A DNA stretch of 64,000 nt from Thiothrix sp. (GCA_008015155.1 SSFA01000015.1:62001-126000); one strand, 5' to 3'; shown: positions 43,178 to 52,418, numbered from the stretch's first letter. Notes: generated by a model not told the origin, from the letters alone. A program made the numbers and translations.

Positions 43178-46100
43178 CTAAGTACTTCGATACTTCTTAA
43201 AATTCTCCGCCTGTTCAAAGATTTCCTTATACACCTCATCTTTATCCACCGGCGGGTAGCCATGCTTATAGAGCAGCATGATTAAATCGACTTTTAACTC
43301 AGCTTTAATATCCTCGCGCTGGCTCCAATCCACGTAACTGGCTTTATCATCCACTACAGCTTTGACGGCTTTTGCCAGCTCAAGCAATTTCTCTTCGGGG
43401 TAGGTGAAGTCGTATTTCACGGTGAGGCTTTTTAAAATGTCATAGAAGGCTTTGGCTTCAAAGTCTAAGCCCATATCCTCGAACGAGGCTTTTTCGACTT
43501 GTAGCGCTTCCAGTAAGCCCATTAAATCCTCAGCGAATTCGGTGAGCATGGAGCTATCCAAAACATTTTCTTCGCGGCGTTCATTGTATTGATCCACTAG
43601 TTTTTTAAAGCGCTCAGAAAAGTCCATGCCTTTGAGTTTATTGGTTTTCTTAAAGTCGCTAATCGCACGATTCAGAAGCTTTTGGAGCAGTTTGATTTTG
43701 GTGTGCGGCAGTTTGATTTTGTCGATGATATTTAAGTAGTGCTCAGAGAAAATATCGACCTCAGTGCTAGGTTCTTCGCCGAGGCGAATGATTTCTTCCA
43801 CGCCTTCGCTTTCCAGCGCTTGTTGAATTAGATCACGCACTTTGGCATTCATTTGCGCGGTATCGGGGGCATCGCCTTTGGTAAGTTTGGCTAACAAAGA
43901 ACGCACCGCTAAATAAAAGTGCAGGGTGTCGCGCTCAACTGGGGTAAAGGCATCGGTGCCAACGCAAATATCATAGGCGGCTTTTAAGCGTTTCACTAAA
44001 GCCATAAAGCGTTGTTCGAGTTTTTCACTGCGTTGAATAAATTCCACTGCACGATTTAAGCAGTCTAATTGCTCAACGGGCGAGCCGTGAAAATAAGCGT
44101 GGCTATCAAACTCATGAAAGATTTTAGCTAATAAATCCAGATGGTCTTTGACCACAATAATCGATTGTTGCACCTCCTCCACATTGCTTTCATCGCTTTT
44201 GGAATATTGTTTCAGCGCTACATTCATTTGCGATTTAATGCCAATATAATCGACTACCAAGCCTTTTTCTTTGCCTTCAAATTTGCGATTCACCCGCGAA
44301 ATGGTTTGAATCAGGCTATGGCGTTGAATTGGTTTGTCGATATAAATAGTGTCCAAAAACGGCACATCAAAACCCGTCAGCCACATATCCACCACAATGG
44401 CGATTTTGAAATTGGATTTGGGGTTTTTGAATTGGCGGTCTAAGTCTTTGCGGTAATCTTTGGTGCCGAGCATGTCATACAAGGCTTTTTCGTCATCTTT
44501 GCCACGTGTCATCACCAATTTAATGCGCTCAATGGCTTTAAAGTCTTTTTGATCTTGTTCGCTTAGGGTTTCACCTTCAGCGCAAACTTTGGCTTCTGCC
44601 CATTCGGGACGTAAGGCAATTACGCGCTGATAGAACGCCCACGCAATTTCACGCTTGCTACATACAAATAGCGCTTTGCCTTTAAGCGTTGCGCCTTCAT
44701 GAATGCGGTTTTCGTAGTGTGCGACAAAATCCTCGGCTAAGGCTTGCAAGCGTTTTGGGTCGCCTAAAATTGCGCTCATCGTGGCAGAGGCTTTTTTGCT
44801 TTCCTCAATCTGATAGTCGTTCGTGCCTTGCTCAGCACATTGCTCGTAATACTTTTCGATTTCTTCCAGCTTACGATTATCCAGCAAGACTTTAGCGGCG
44901 CGGCCTTCATACACAATGCGCACGGTGATTTCATCCTGCACCGATTCTGTCATGGTGTAGGCATCGACCACGCGCCCAAACACATCCAAGGTCGCATCAA
45001 TCGGTGTGCCGGTGAAACCTACAAACGTAGCATTGGGCAGGGAATCATGCAGGTATTTCGCAAAGCCATAGGTACGCTTCACGCCTTTATCATTCACGGT
45101 AATTTTCTGGTCGAGATTGACTTGGCTGCGATGCGCTTCATCGGAGATACAAATCACATTGGAACGGTCAGTGAGTAGCTCTAAATCTTCGGTGAATTTG
45201 TGAATGGTGGTAAGAAACACGCCACCACTGCTGCGCCCTTTAAGCAATTCGCGTAATTGGCTACGGCTTTCCACACTCACTACGGTTTCATCGCCAATAT
45301 AGTCTTTGGCTTTAACGAATTGTTCGGAAAGTTGATCGTCTAAATCGGTGCGGTCGGTAATTAAAATAATCGTGGGGCTAGCGAATTCCACGCTTTTCAT
45401 TAATAGCCGCGTAAGAAATAGCATGGTGTAACTTTTACCGCAGCCGGTTGCGCCAAAGTAAGTTCCGCCTTTGCCATCGCCGTGGGGTTTGCGGTGCTGT
45501 TTAATATTTTCAAATAGCTTGGTGGCGGCGTAATACTGCGGATAGCGGCACACGACTTTTTCTTCGCGGTGCGATTTATTCGGGAAATAGATAAAGTGGC
45601 GAATCACTTCCAATAAACGTTTGGGCTGGAATAAACCTTGAATCAAGGTGTACAGCGAATCAATGCCGTCTTTCTCAACCGTTTCATCGCCGGTGATTTT
45701 GCGCCACGCATAAAAGAATTCATACGGCGCAAAGGCAGAACCCATTTTATTATTCACGCCATCGCTAATAATGCACAGCGCATTGTATTTAAGCAGCTCA
45801 GGAATATCGCGCCGATAGCGAGTGGTGAGCTGCACATAGGCATCATGAATCGTGGCATTTTCGCGAATCGCGCTTTTGAATTCAAACAGCACTAAGGGCA
45901 AGCCATTGATATATAAAATCGCATCGGGAATACGGGTTTCTTGCCCGATGATTTCGAGTTGGCTGATGAGTTTGTAGCGGTTATTCGTGGGTAAATAAGC
46001 TGTTTTTCCCTCAGCAATGAGGCGTGGTACGTCGCCTGCTTTGGGTTCGCGCTGCGGTTCTAATTCACGGTAATCCAGCAGTTGAATGTATAAATCTTTT

Positions 46101-46393
46101 TGCTTGGGGTCTTCACGCTTTAATAAAAAACCATCCGCCACCAAGCGCATAATGGCCTTGTTGCTGTCGTATAAATCCAACGCGGAATAGCCTTCGAGTT
46201 GGCGAATAATGGCTTCGATTTCGGAGGCGGTAATCTGCGCGGTTTGGTATTGGGTTTGTAGAAAGGCGCGTAAATCATCTTTGATGAGAACCTCGGATTT
46301 ATCGCGTTGGAGGCGAGCGCCGTGAAAGTGCGGATAACCTTGTTCACCGAGATGCTGAATAATGGCTTGTTCGAGGCGGGCTTCGGTGAACAT
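43178..46393 (-). CDS. hsdR: Type I restriction enzyme, R subunit
   Basis: HsdR is the translocating nuclease of a type I restriction system. The nuclease motif PDAILYINGLPLVLFEFKSA (PD...ExK, about 156-175) precedes a SF2 helicase with Walker A GATGCGKSYTML (about 313), DEAH in ISDEAHRSQ (about 416) and FTGTP near 458. A helical C-terminus (about 850-1071) probably contacts the methylase. Its 1071 residues are normal. AAGGAAA precedes the ATG. It is the last gene of the M-S-R cluster, 13 bases after hsdS. Confidence 0.95.
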   Translation of the reverse strand: MFTEARLEQAIIQHLGEQGYPHFHGARLQRDKSEVLIKDDLRAFLQTQYQTAQITASEIEAIIRQLEGYSALDLYDSNKAIMRLVADGFLLKREDPKQKDLYIQLLDYRELEPQREPKAGDVPRLIAEGKTAYLPTNNRYKLISQLEIIGQETRIPDAILYINGLPLVLFEFKSAIRENATIHDAYVQLTTRYRRDIPELLKYNALCIISDGVNNKMGSAFAPYEFFYAWRKITGDETVEKDGIDSLYTLIQGLFQPKRLLEVIRHFIYFPNKSHREEKVVCRYPQYYAATKLFENIKQHRKPHGDGKGGTYFGATGCGKSYTMLFLTRLLMKSVEFASPTIILITDRTDLDDQLSEQFVKAKDYIGDETVVSVESRSQLRELLKGRSSGGVFLTTIHKFTEDLELLTDRSNVICISDEAHRSQVNLDQKITVNDKGVKRTYGFAKYLHDSLPNATFVGFTGTPIDATLDVFGRVVDAYTMTESVQDEITVRIVYEGRAAKVLLDNRKLEEIEKYYEQCAEQGTNDYQIEESKKASATMSAILGDPKRLQALAEDFVAHYENRIHEGATLKGKALFVCSKREIAWAFYQRVIALRPEWAEAKVCAEGETLSEQDQKDFKAIERIKLVMTRGKDDEKALYDMLGTKDYRKDLDRQFKNPKSNFKIAIVVDMWLTGFDVPFLDTIYIDKPIQRHSLIQTISRVNRKFEGKEKGLVVDYIGIKSQMNVALKQYSKSDESNVEEVQQSIIVVKDHLDLLAKIFHEFDSHAYFHGSPVEQLDCLNRAVEFIQRSEKLEQRFMALVKRLKAAYDICVGTDAFTPVERDTLHFYLAVRSLLAKLTKGDAPDTAQMNAKVRDLIQQALESEGVEEIIRLGEEPSTEVDIFSEHYLNIIDKIKLPHTKIKLLQKLLNRAISDFKKTNKLKGMDFSERFKKLVDQYNERREENVLDSSMLTEFAEDLMGLLEALQVEKASFEDMGLDFEAKAFYDILKSLTVKYDFTYPEEKLLELAKAVKAVVDDKASYVDWSQREDIKAELKVDLIMLLYKHGYPPVDKDEVYKEIFEQAENFKKYRST

Positions 46394-46406
46394 GGCGTTT
46401 CCTTAA

Positions 46407-47756
46407 TTAGTTGAGTGCGTCGGCGGCAAGTTGTTCTGCTTCGGGAATGCGCAATTCGCCGGAGAGGAGTTTGGGGAGGAGGGTGTCGCGGAGATTTGTT
46501 AAGTTTTCAATTTGGTTAGAGTTTACTTCTATTTTTTTATCTAAAGCTTTCACATATATATCAAAAATTTCCATAATAGCCTTTGAAAAAGACAAAACTG
46601 GCAAGTTTTTTAATGACTTTTGATTAATACTACCAAAGACAGTGCCCTCAGATTCAAAGCTTGAGAAATATGTTTTCATATTGTTAATTGCATAGTAGGT
46701 ATAGCTTTTTGATTTAGACTTATGCATTACGGCACTTAATCCTCGTCCAATACAACAATCAAATTTTGCAATATTAGTATCACCAACAGGTGCACGAACA
46801 CTAATTAGTGTATCGCCTGATTTAGCAAACTTTTTTGGCTCTGTGCAATAAACTCTATTTTCTGGATAGCGAAAACCAAAGTCTGTACTGCCTTGGAAAA
46901 ATGGAATCCCATCGCCCACTTGATTGTAAGTTGTGCTAGGGGGAGATTGCCCCATTTCTACGCTAAACTCGTTACCCAGAGTCGAAACCTCCCACCCCTC
47001 CGGTATCCACCCCATTTCCTCACTCAACACAAACGCCTTCGGAAACAAAGCTTGAATCTCAGGCGGTAGGGTTTTGCGAGCCTCACCCAAGGCTAAACGC
47101 GCGGCGGCTTTGACTTGCAATTCTTCAGGAATCGGATTGCCAGCGGCTAAGGCATTGTCTATCACAGGATCAAAATCCACAAACCAGCTTTTAAATAAAG
47201 CCTGTGCCATTGCTTCTAAAGTGGCATTCATTTGGCGATTGAGTTCGATTTTGTCGTCGAGGTGAGTTATAAAATCCCCAATTATAATTTGCTCTCTTAA
47301 CGGAAAATCTTTGAAATAAAACCTCAGAAAATCCCTAATTTTCATATTAGGTTGAGCTGAGGTACTAAAAGCTATAGCGTTTATATGCTGCTTAAATGAC
47401 TCACTTTGAAGGACATAGTAAATAAATTTTGGATAAAATTTATCTTCATTTATTTTAATTCTTATTAATCCGTTATTATATACTGCGTTACAGTCTTCAG
47501 ATATAAATCTATTTACACCGATTGAAGCTCCTGTACGTGCTATTAAAATATCATTCTTTTTTAGTTGAAATTTTTTGAAGTTTTCTACAGTTACGTCAGT
47601 AAATCCCCAATCTTCATATTTTTTGTTTTGAGATATATCTTGAATGCGTAGGCATTTTAAACCTGTATTTTGCTCAACAATCGGCGCTCTTTTAATTGCA
47701 TCTAAACCAGTATTAGCTGAAATGATAGTTTCATTTAAGTCAATTTTACTCCCCAT
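46407..47756 (-). CDS. hsdS: Type I restriction enzyme, specificity subunit
   Basis: HsdS sets the recognition sequence. Two target-recognition domains (about 20-150 and 225-370) are each followed by a conserved helical spacer: REQIIIGDFITHLDDKIELNRQMNATLEAMAQALFKSWFVDFDPV (about 155-200) and a second near 400-435 (IFDIYVKALDKKIEVNSNQIENL). The recognition domains are AT-rich against their surroundings, as is common for rapidly exchanging domains. The ATG at 47756 has GGAGG 10 bases upstream, inside an 18-bp repeat that also forms the end of hsdM. Confidence 0.93.
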   Translation of the reverse strand: MGSKIDLNETIISANTGLDAIKRAPIVEQNTGLKCLRIQDISQNKKYEDWGFTDVTVENFKKFQLKKNDILIARTGASIGVNRFISEDCNAVYNNGLIRIKINEDKFYPKFIYYVLQSESFKQHINAIAFSTSAQPNMKIRDFLRFYFKDFPLREQIIIGDFITHLDDKIELNRQMNATLEAMAQALFKSWFVDFDPVIDNALAAGNPIPEELQVKAAARLALGEARKTLPPEIQALFPKAFVLSEEMGWIPEGWEVSTLGNEFSVEMGQSPPSTTYNQVGDGIPFFQGSTDFGFRYPENRVYCTEPKKFAKSGDTLISVRAPVGDTNIAKFDCCIGRGLSAVMHKSKSKSYTYYAINNMKTYFSSFESEGTVFGSINQKSLKNLPVLSFSKAIMEIFDIYVKALDKKIEVNSNQIENLTNLRDTLLPKLLSGELRIPEAEQLAADALN

Positions 47757-47770
47757 AACCCAAGCCCTCC
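47753..47770. repeat. 18-bp direct repeat, copy at the hsdS start
   Basis: CCATAACCCAAGCCCTCC. On the reverse strand this holds the hsdS ribosome site and start and, read in the hsdM frame, still spells the hsdM ending EGLGYGE followed by a stop. The identical copy is at 47919. Confidence 0.9.
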
Positions 47771-47820
47771 CAAGAACCTCCCATTAGCCCCTCGCTTGCA
47801 TAAATCGCAACCCCTCCTAA

Positions 47821-47899
47821 CCTCCCCTTATCAGGGGAGGAATAGGAAGAAGCGTGGTAGCGTCTAATTGTTTTGCTCCCTTCCCTGATAAGGGAAGGG
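47821..47899. repeat. REP/BIME-like double hairpin between hsdM and hsdS
   Basis: Two near-related hairpins: CCTCCCCT-TATC-AGGGGAGG (47821-47840) and CCCTTCCCT-GATA-AGGGAAGGG (47878-47899). Each is a perfect palindrome of 8 or 9 bp with a 4-base loop, and the loops are reverse complements, so the pair is head to head. They lie within an insert of about 148 bases bracketed by an 18-bp direct repeat. No gene is present in this gap. Confidence 0.8.
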
Positions 47900-47911
47900 C
47901 TGGGGATGGGT

Positions 47912-49492
47912 TTATTCACCATAACCCAAGCCCTCCAGATTACGTCGAATCACCGCATCCAACGCCTGAGCCTGCTGCATCTGCACATACAAGGTCTGGC
48001 TCAATTCCGTCATCTTGGTTTCAAACGCAATCCCATCATCCTCCACCGCCGCCGCACCCACATAGCGCCCCGGTGTCAGCACATAATCATTCGCCGCAAT
48101 CTCTGCCAAGGTTGCCGACTTACAAAAGCCCGCCTTATCCTCATACACGCCGTCTTTCTGCTCACCGCGCCACGCATGATAGGTACGCGCAATCTCGGCA
48201 ATATCCGCCGCCGTCAATTCCTTATGCGTGCGGTCGGTCATTGTCCCCATGTTGCGCGCATCAATAAACAGCGTTTCCCCGCGCCGATCACGAAAGCTTT
48301 GCACACCCTCGCCCGTTGGGAGAGGGCTGGGGTGAGGGGTTTTAGTCTTAGTCAAAAACCACAAACACACCGGAATCTGCGTGGTAAAAAACAACTGACC
48401 CGGCAAGGCAATCATGCAATCCACCAAATCATTTTCCAGCAGCTTTTTGCGAATTTCGCCTTCCGAATTAGTATTGGTCGACATTGAACCATTCGCCATC
48501 ACAAAACCCGCCACCCCTTGTGCGGAGAGTTTGGACACCATATGCAAAATCCACGCATAGTTGGCATTGCCAGTCGGTGGCACTTCATAGCCTGACCAAC
48601 GCGGGTCATTCACCAACTCATTCGCGCCGCGCCAATCTTTTTGATTAAACGGCGGATTCGCCATAATGTAGTCGGCTTTTAAATCCGGATGCTGGTCTTT
48701 AAAAAAAGTATCCGCCGGAACTTCGCCCAAATTGCCGGAAATACTGCGAATCGCTAGATTCATTTTCGCCAGCTTATACGTCGTACTGGTGTATTCCTGC
48801 CCATAAATCGAAATGTCTTTTTTATTGCCGTGGTGACTTTCCACAAATTTCACCGACTGCACAAACATCCCGCCCGAACCACAGCAGGGGTCATAAATCT
48901 TGCCTTTATAAGGCTCAATCATTTCTGCAATCAGATTCACCACACATTTCGGCGTATAGAATTCACCGCCTAATTTGCCTTCTGCTGCCGCGAATTTCCC
49001 CAAGAAATATTCATATACGCGCCCGACCACATCGTTTTCTTTATCGGCGAGCGTATCGATATTGCTAATCGTATCAATCAGCGCCGCCAACTTGCTGCCA
49101 TCTAGCCCCAAACGCGAGAAATAGTTATCCGGTAATGCACCGCGCAAGGCTTTATTATTTTTCTCCAAGGTGGAAAGCGCGGTATCAATCAACAGCGCAA
49201 TATTCGGCTGCTTAGCATTGGCTTGAATAAACAACCAACGCGATTCCTCCGGCAAATAAAACACGTTTTTCATGGTGTAAAACTCCACCATATCCAAAAA
49301 TGCTTCCTTGCCCTCGTCGATTAACTCCTGCTCGCGCTCGGCGAATTTATCACTGGCAAATTTGAGAAAGATTAAACTCAACACCACATGCTTATATTCA
49401 GAGGATTCCACCGTCCCGCGTAAGCGATTGGCAGTATCCCAAAGCAAGGATTCATCGAAGGTTTTGATTAGCGGGGGAGTAGTAACAGACAT
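47912..49492 (-). CDS. hsdM: Type I restriction enzyme, methyltransferase subunit
   Basis: HsdM is the N6-adenine methyltransferase of the system. The helical N-terminal domain (TANRLRGTVESSEYKHVVLSLIFLKFASDKF) leads to the SAM motif DPCCGSGGMFVQ (about 200) and the catalytic NPPF (about 278). The start at 49492 (MSVTT) is chosen because AAGGG precedes it and the conserved part begins there; a longer version adds 13 residues. Residues about 383-397 (TPHPSPLPTGEGV) are an in-frame insertion of a REP-like hairpin sequence. It heads the M-S-R cluster. Confidence 0.93.
   Translation of the reverse strand: MSVTTPPLIKTFDESLLWDTANRLRGTVESSEYKHVVLSLIFLKFASDKFAEREQELIDEGKEAFLDMVEFYTMKNVFYLPEESRWLFIQANAKQPNIALLIDTALSTLEKNNKALRGALPDNYFSRLGLDGSKLAALIDTISNIDTLADKENDVVGRVYEYFLGKFAAAEGKLGGEFYTPKCVVNLIAEMIEPYKGKIYDPCCGSGGMFVQSVKFVESHHGNKKDISIYGQEYTSTTYKLAKMNLAIRSISGNLGEVPADTFFKDQHPDLKADYIMANPPFNQKDWRGANELVNDPRWSGYEVPPTGNANYAWILHMVSKLSAQGVAGFVMANGSMSTNTNSEGEIRKKLLENDLVDCMIALPGQLFFTTQIPVCLWFLTKTKTPHPSPLPTGEGVQSFRDRRGETLFIDARNMGTMTDRTHKELTAADIAEIARTYHAWRGEQKDGVYEDKAGFCKSATLAEIAANDYVLTPGRYVGAAAVEDDGIAFETKMTELSQTLYVQMQQAQALDAVIRRNLEGLGYGE
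47919..47936. repeat. 18-bp direct repeat, copy at the hsdM end
   Basis: CCATAACCCAAGCCCTCC, identical to the copy at 47753. Here it encodes the actual C-terminus of HsdM. Confidence 0.9.
48306..48339. repeat. REP-like hairpin inserted in frame in hsdM
   Basis: A CCCTC-G-CCC-GTT-GGG-A-GAGGG hairpin (one G-A mismatch) is followed by CTGGGGTGAGGGG, which resembles the tail of the second hairpin in the hsdM-hsdS gap (CTGGGGATGGG). The reading frame stays open through it. Confidence 0.8.
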
Positions 49493-49608
49493 GCAAGCCC
49501 TTTTTGATTCAATAGCAAGAGCCTGAAGCATGCCTTTAATGCCTTGACCTTGGCAAGTTTTAGCTCAAGGTTGGCTGATTTTTAGCAGCAAAAACTTTGA
49601 AGCTGCGG

Positions 49609-50238
49609 TTAAATCGTCAAGATAATCGGCGGATTTCGTAGCTCATAATACTCATCCAAGCTACAGGCATTTACAAACAAAGTGCTTTTATATTCATGCA
49701 CACCATATTCTTCATGGATATGCCCAAAGGCATGAATCTTGGGCTGAATTTGTTCAACGACTTCGAGTAAATCTTCACAGCCGACTTTGGCTCCATCATA
49801 GCATTCATCTAAAATGCCAAACGCGGGGCCATGGGTGAGTAGAATATCAGTATCCTTAGGAATTAAATCCCAATGTTTGCGAATTTCCTCACCACGTTTC
49901 CGGTTAAATGCCCAATTGCTAAAAGCAGGTTGAATCGGGGAACCCCAAAACTTCAGGCCTGCCAATTCAATGCCTGAATCGTTTAAATAATGAATCCCGT
50001 AGTAAGCTAAGCATTCTTCAGCGGCTAAGCGGCGTTCATCTTCAAAACACCAGTCATGATTACCAGCAATCACAACCTTATAGGTGAAGTCTTGAGCCGC
50101 GATAAACTGGGCGAAATCTTCCACATCCTCTAGGGCGCCATGTTTGGTAAAGTCGCCACAATGTACTAAAACATCGCCCGTTCCGAGGGTCAGTTGTCGA
50201 TGATAGGAATGCGTATCGGAGATAAAACTAAGGTGCAT
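49609..50238 (-). CDS. Calcineurin-like metallophosphoesterase
   Basis: A 209-residue phosphoesterase with the metal motifs SDTHSYH (about 7-13), GDFTKHG (about 28-34), GNHDW (about 59-63) and the later THGP and GHIHE (about 136 and 173). The layout resembles the MPPED family of metal-dependent phosphodiesterases rather than the MJ0936 or YfcE types. The natural substrate is unknown. AGGA precedes ATG 50238. It stands alone between the restriction cluster and a membrane-protein gene. Confidence 0.88.
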   Translation of the reverse strand: MHLSFISDTHSYHRQLTLGTGDVLVHCGDFTKHGALEDVEDFAQFIAAQDFTYKVVIAGNHDWCFEDERRLAAEECLAYYGIHYLNDSGIELAGLKFWGSPIQPAFSNWAFNRKRGEEIRKHWDLIPKDTDILLTHGPAFGILDECYDGAKVGCEDLLEVVEQIQPKIHAFGHIHEEYGVHEYKSTLFVNACSLDEYYELRNPPIILTI

Positions 50239-50301
50239 AATAGTATCCTAGGGCTAAATCAGCTTATAGTTATAGAAGGTCATGAGCTATTCTTGGGAAA
50301 T

Positions 50302-50772
50302 TTATCCTGAAATCCACGGTAGTGGAATTTTAGCAGCAAAATAAACTGCTAGGGCAAAACCAAAAATAAGCAGTAGCGCCGCTAAGGACAGGCCGTAATT
50401 ACCTTGTTTAAATTGATAGAGATGGTCAATAAAAATATTTCCTGCGATCACTAGCAGAATTGAAGCAATTAAAATGCCAAGCCATGAGACAGCCCCATGA
50501 GTGAAGGGGATGAGTTGCAAGATAAAATCAGCGACTTTCGCTAGCCCTAACAAAGCGATTAAGCCAAATAAGGGCAAGACATAGATAAAGCCTAAAACCG
50601 TCAACAAAGTTTTAGCAGTGCCGGGGTGAGAAGGGGTTGCTGCTCCCATCACCGTCAGGAAATAAGTCAGCAAGAGACTTAAGGGCAGCAGTAGCAGATT
50701 CAAGATCACAAAACCTTTCACAAAGGCGGTCATGGGCAAGGCTTCTGTCAACAGCATAAAATCTTTTTTCAC
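50302..50772 (-). CDS. Small membrane protein, unknown
   Basis: About 156 residues with four hydrophobic segments (FVKGFVILNLLLLPLSLLLTYFL; TVLGFIYVLPLFGLIALLGL; WLGILIASILLVIAGNIFI; LSLAALLLIFGFALAVYFA). No family is recognised. The first codon would be GTG at 50772 with a weak ribosome site; ATG at 50757 or 50733 is possible. It is on the same strand as the phosphoesterase, about 63 bases upstream. Confidence 0.6.
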   Translation of the reverse strand: MKKDFMLLTEALPMTAFVKGFVILNLLLLPLSLLLTYFLTVMGAATPSHPGTAKTLLTVLGFIYVLPLFGLIALLGLAKVADFILQLIPFTHGAVSWLGILIASILLVIAGNIFIDHLYQFKQGNYGLSLAALLLIFGFALAVYFAAKIPLPWISG

Positions 50773-50890
50773 TCATCCAGTATTCTAAAAGCACAGCACT
50801 CATAGCCCAACCACAGGCAGTGATCAGTAGAGTGAGCAGTGTAATAAAAATACATCAAAATGTATAAGTAATGGCAAGTTCTAAACATAG

Positions 50891-50914
50891 AAAAGCCACC
50901 CATAGGTGGCTTTT
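50891..50914. terminator. Terminator of the kbp gene
   Basis: AAAAGCCACC and GGTGGCTTTT form a 10-bp stem with a CATA loop, giving a T-run on the reverse strand 28 bases after the kbp stop. Confidence 0.85.
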
Positions 50915-50941
50915 CAGCAATTTTAGTAGGTAGACTAAAAT

Positions 50942-51400
50942 TTATTTTAATGAGCTGGGAATACGAATTTTTTGGCCTGGGAAAATTTTGTCTGGGTCTT
51001 GGATAACTTCACGATTGGCTTCAAAAATCGCATTGTATTTAGAGCCATTGCCATAAGCTTTTTCAGCGATTTTCCATAAGGTGTCGCCTTTCTCAATGAT
51101 GTAGAACTCATCATCATTGGCTAGTTGAGCAGATTGACCTGCTACGGTTGCTTCAGCGGCTTTAACCTCTTGGATACCCATCGCATTACCAGCCATCAGG
51201 ATCGCTTTCTCTAAAGCTTCTGGAGACTTGGCATCGCCTTTAATGGTTGCTACACCATTAGAGACTTGTACTTGCAGGTTATCAACACCAGGATTCGCCG
51301 CTTGGATGTGTTCTTGTACCTTAGCTGCTTGCTGCTCAGGTGGATCATCATGACCAAACAGTTTCTTACCGATGTTAGCTGCAAAATCAAATAAACCCAT
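50942..51400 (-). CDS. kbp: Kbp/YgaU-like BON and LysM protein
   Basis: A 152-residue protein matching E. coli Kbp (YgaU): MGLFDFAANIGKKLFG start, a BON domain (about 25-90; VQEHIQAANPGVDNLQVQVSNGVATIKGDAKS) and a LysM domain (about 100-150; YIIEKGDTLWKIAEKAYGNGSKYNAIFEANREVIQDPDKIFPGQKIRIP). Kbp binds potassium in the cytoplasm and is induced under osmotic stress; there is no signal peptide here either. A strong GGAG lies before the ATG. Confidence 0.9.
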   Translation of the reverse strand: MGLFDFAANIGKKLFGHDDPPEQQAAKVQEHIQAANPGVDNLQVQVSNGVATIKGDAKSPEALEKAILMAGNAMGIQEVKAAEATVAGQSAQLANDDEFYIIEKGDTLWKIAEKAYGNGSKYNAIFEANREVIQDPDKIFPGQKIRIPSSLK

Positions 51401-51528
51401 AGTTATCTCCTTCCAAATGAATTATTCAAATACGGCATGATAAGCCTGTGGTGAGTATAAGCCTAAACCGACTCACTGTGGCAACTAATCATCAGCTAAG
51501 TCTAACTTATTAAGTTCAGGGTTCAAAC

Positions 51529-52248
51529 TTAAGCTAAAAATGTTCCGTACTTGACAAGACGCTGTTGCCAGTAGGCACGGCGCAAGTCATCTAGAGTCAC
51601 CTTACCACCCCCTGAAGCCGCATGAATAAACTTGCCATCTCCCACATAAATACCTACGTGATTTACTTTTTTGCCACTCGTGCGAAAGAAAATCATATCG
51701 CCTGGTTTCAGATCACGACGGCTAATCGTGCGGCTAGCTTGGCTTTGCTCAAGTGCAGTGCGCGGAATGCTTAAATGAACGTTTTTATGGGTAAATTTAG
51801 TGAGACCACTGCAATCAAAACCTTCGCGTGGGGTATTCCCACCCCAACGATAAGTAATGCCTAAAGAGCGGTAAGCTGATTTTAAAATGGCTTCACGAGC
51901 TGGGTTAAGCTTTGTATTGCTTGGGCGAGTGTTACGGGGTAGAGCTGCTTGAAAACTGGGTTGGCTGGCTTGATAAGAACGCTGTGGGGCTTCGGTGCGT
52001 GGATTATAAAAGCCCTGATTATTATGGTCTGTATAAGGTTGAATATCGGGAGGTAGATCTAATTTGGGTGCCCAAATATCAAAAACTCGCTGATTATTAG
52101 GTTGATAAGATGCAGGTTGTACTTGATAAGGATTGGCTTGGGGGTAATAGCGTGCATAGTCTGCTTCTGCAGTAGTTGGTACTAGACTTAAATGCCCAAG
52201 TGCCAACATTGCCCCTGGTACCCAAGTGGCCGTTGTCAATTTGCCCAT
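51529..52248 (-). CDS. NlpC/P60 peptidoglycan endopeptidase
   Basis: An exported 239-residue cysteine peptidase. The signal peptide (WVPGAMLALGHLSLVPTTAEA) precedes a Tyr/Asn/Pro/Gln-rich linker (about 30-115) and the catalytic domain with Cys in FDCSGLTKF (about 146), His in VNHVGIYVGDG (about 198) and a third residue, His, in FIHAASGGGKV. It cuts D-gamma-Glu-diamino-acid bonds in peptidoglycan stems. Low-complexity linkers of this kind suit a protein lying in the wall. AAGG precedes the ATG at 52248. Confidence 0.88.
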   Translation of the reverse strand: MGKLTTATWVPGAMLALGHLSLVPTTAEADYARYYPQANPYQVQPASYQPNNQRVFDIWAPKLDLPPDIQPYTDHNNQGFYNPRTEAPQRSYQASQPSFQAALPRNTRPSNTKLNPAREAILKSAYRSLGITYRWGGNTPREGFDCSGLTKFTHKNVHLSIPRTALEQSQASRTISRRDLKPGDMIFFRTSGKKVNHVGIYVGDGKFIHAASGGGKVTLDDLRRAYWQQRLVKYGTFLA

Positions 52249-52418
52249 CGTTATACCTTCTAATTTTTATTAATTTGGGTTTATAAAATTTTAGTGGTCT
52301 TATTCTTAAAGACCCAAGGTGAACACGAGCTTGATAAAGCAGAATTAAGCACGGATTGCTTATAAACGGTAGGCTAGAGGCTAGCGAATAGGCTAGCCTG
52401 CGAGGAAATTCAGCAAAT

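Noticed and set aside
47854..48487. Pro/His/Ser-rich forward open frames across the hsdM 3' end and gap
   Set aside because: They run antisense to hsdM and through the REP-like hairpins; the low-complexity CCC-rich sequence makes open frames by chance, and there is no ribosome site.
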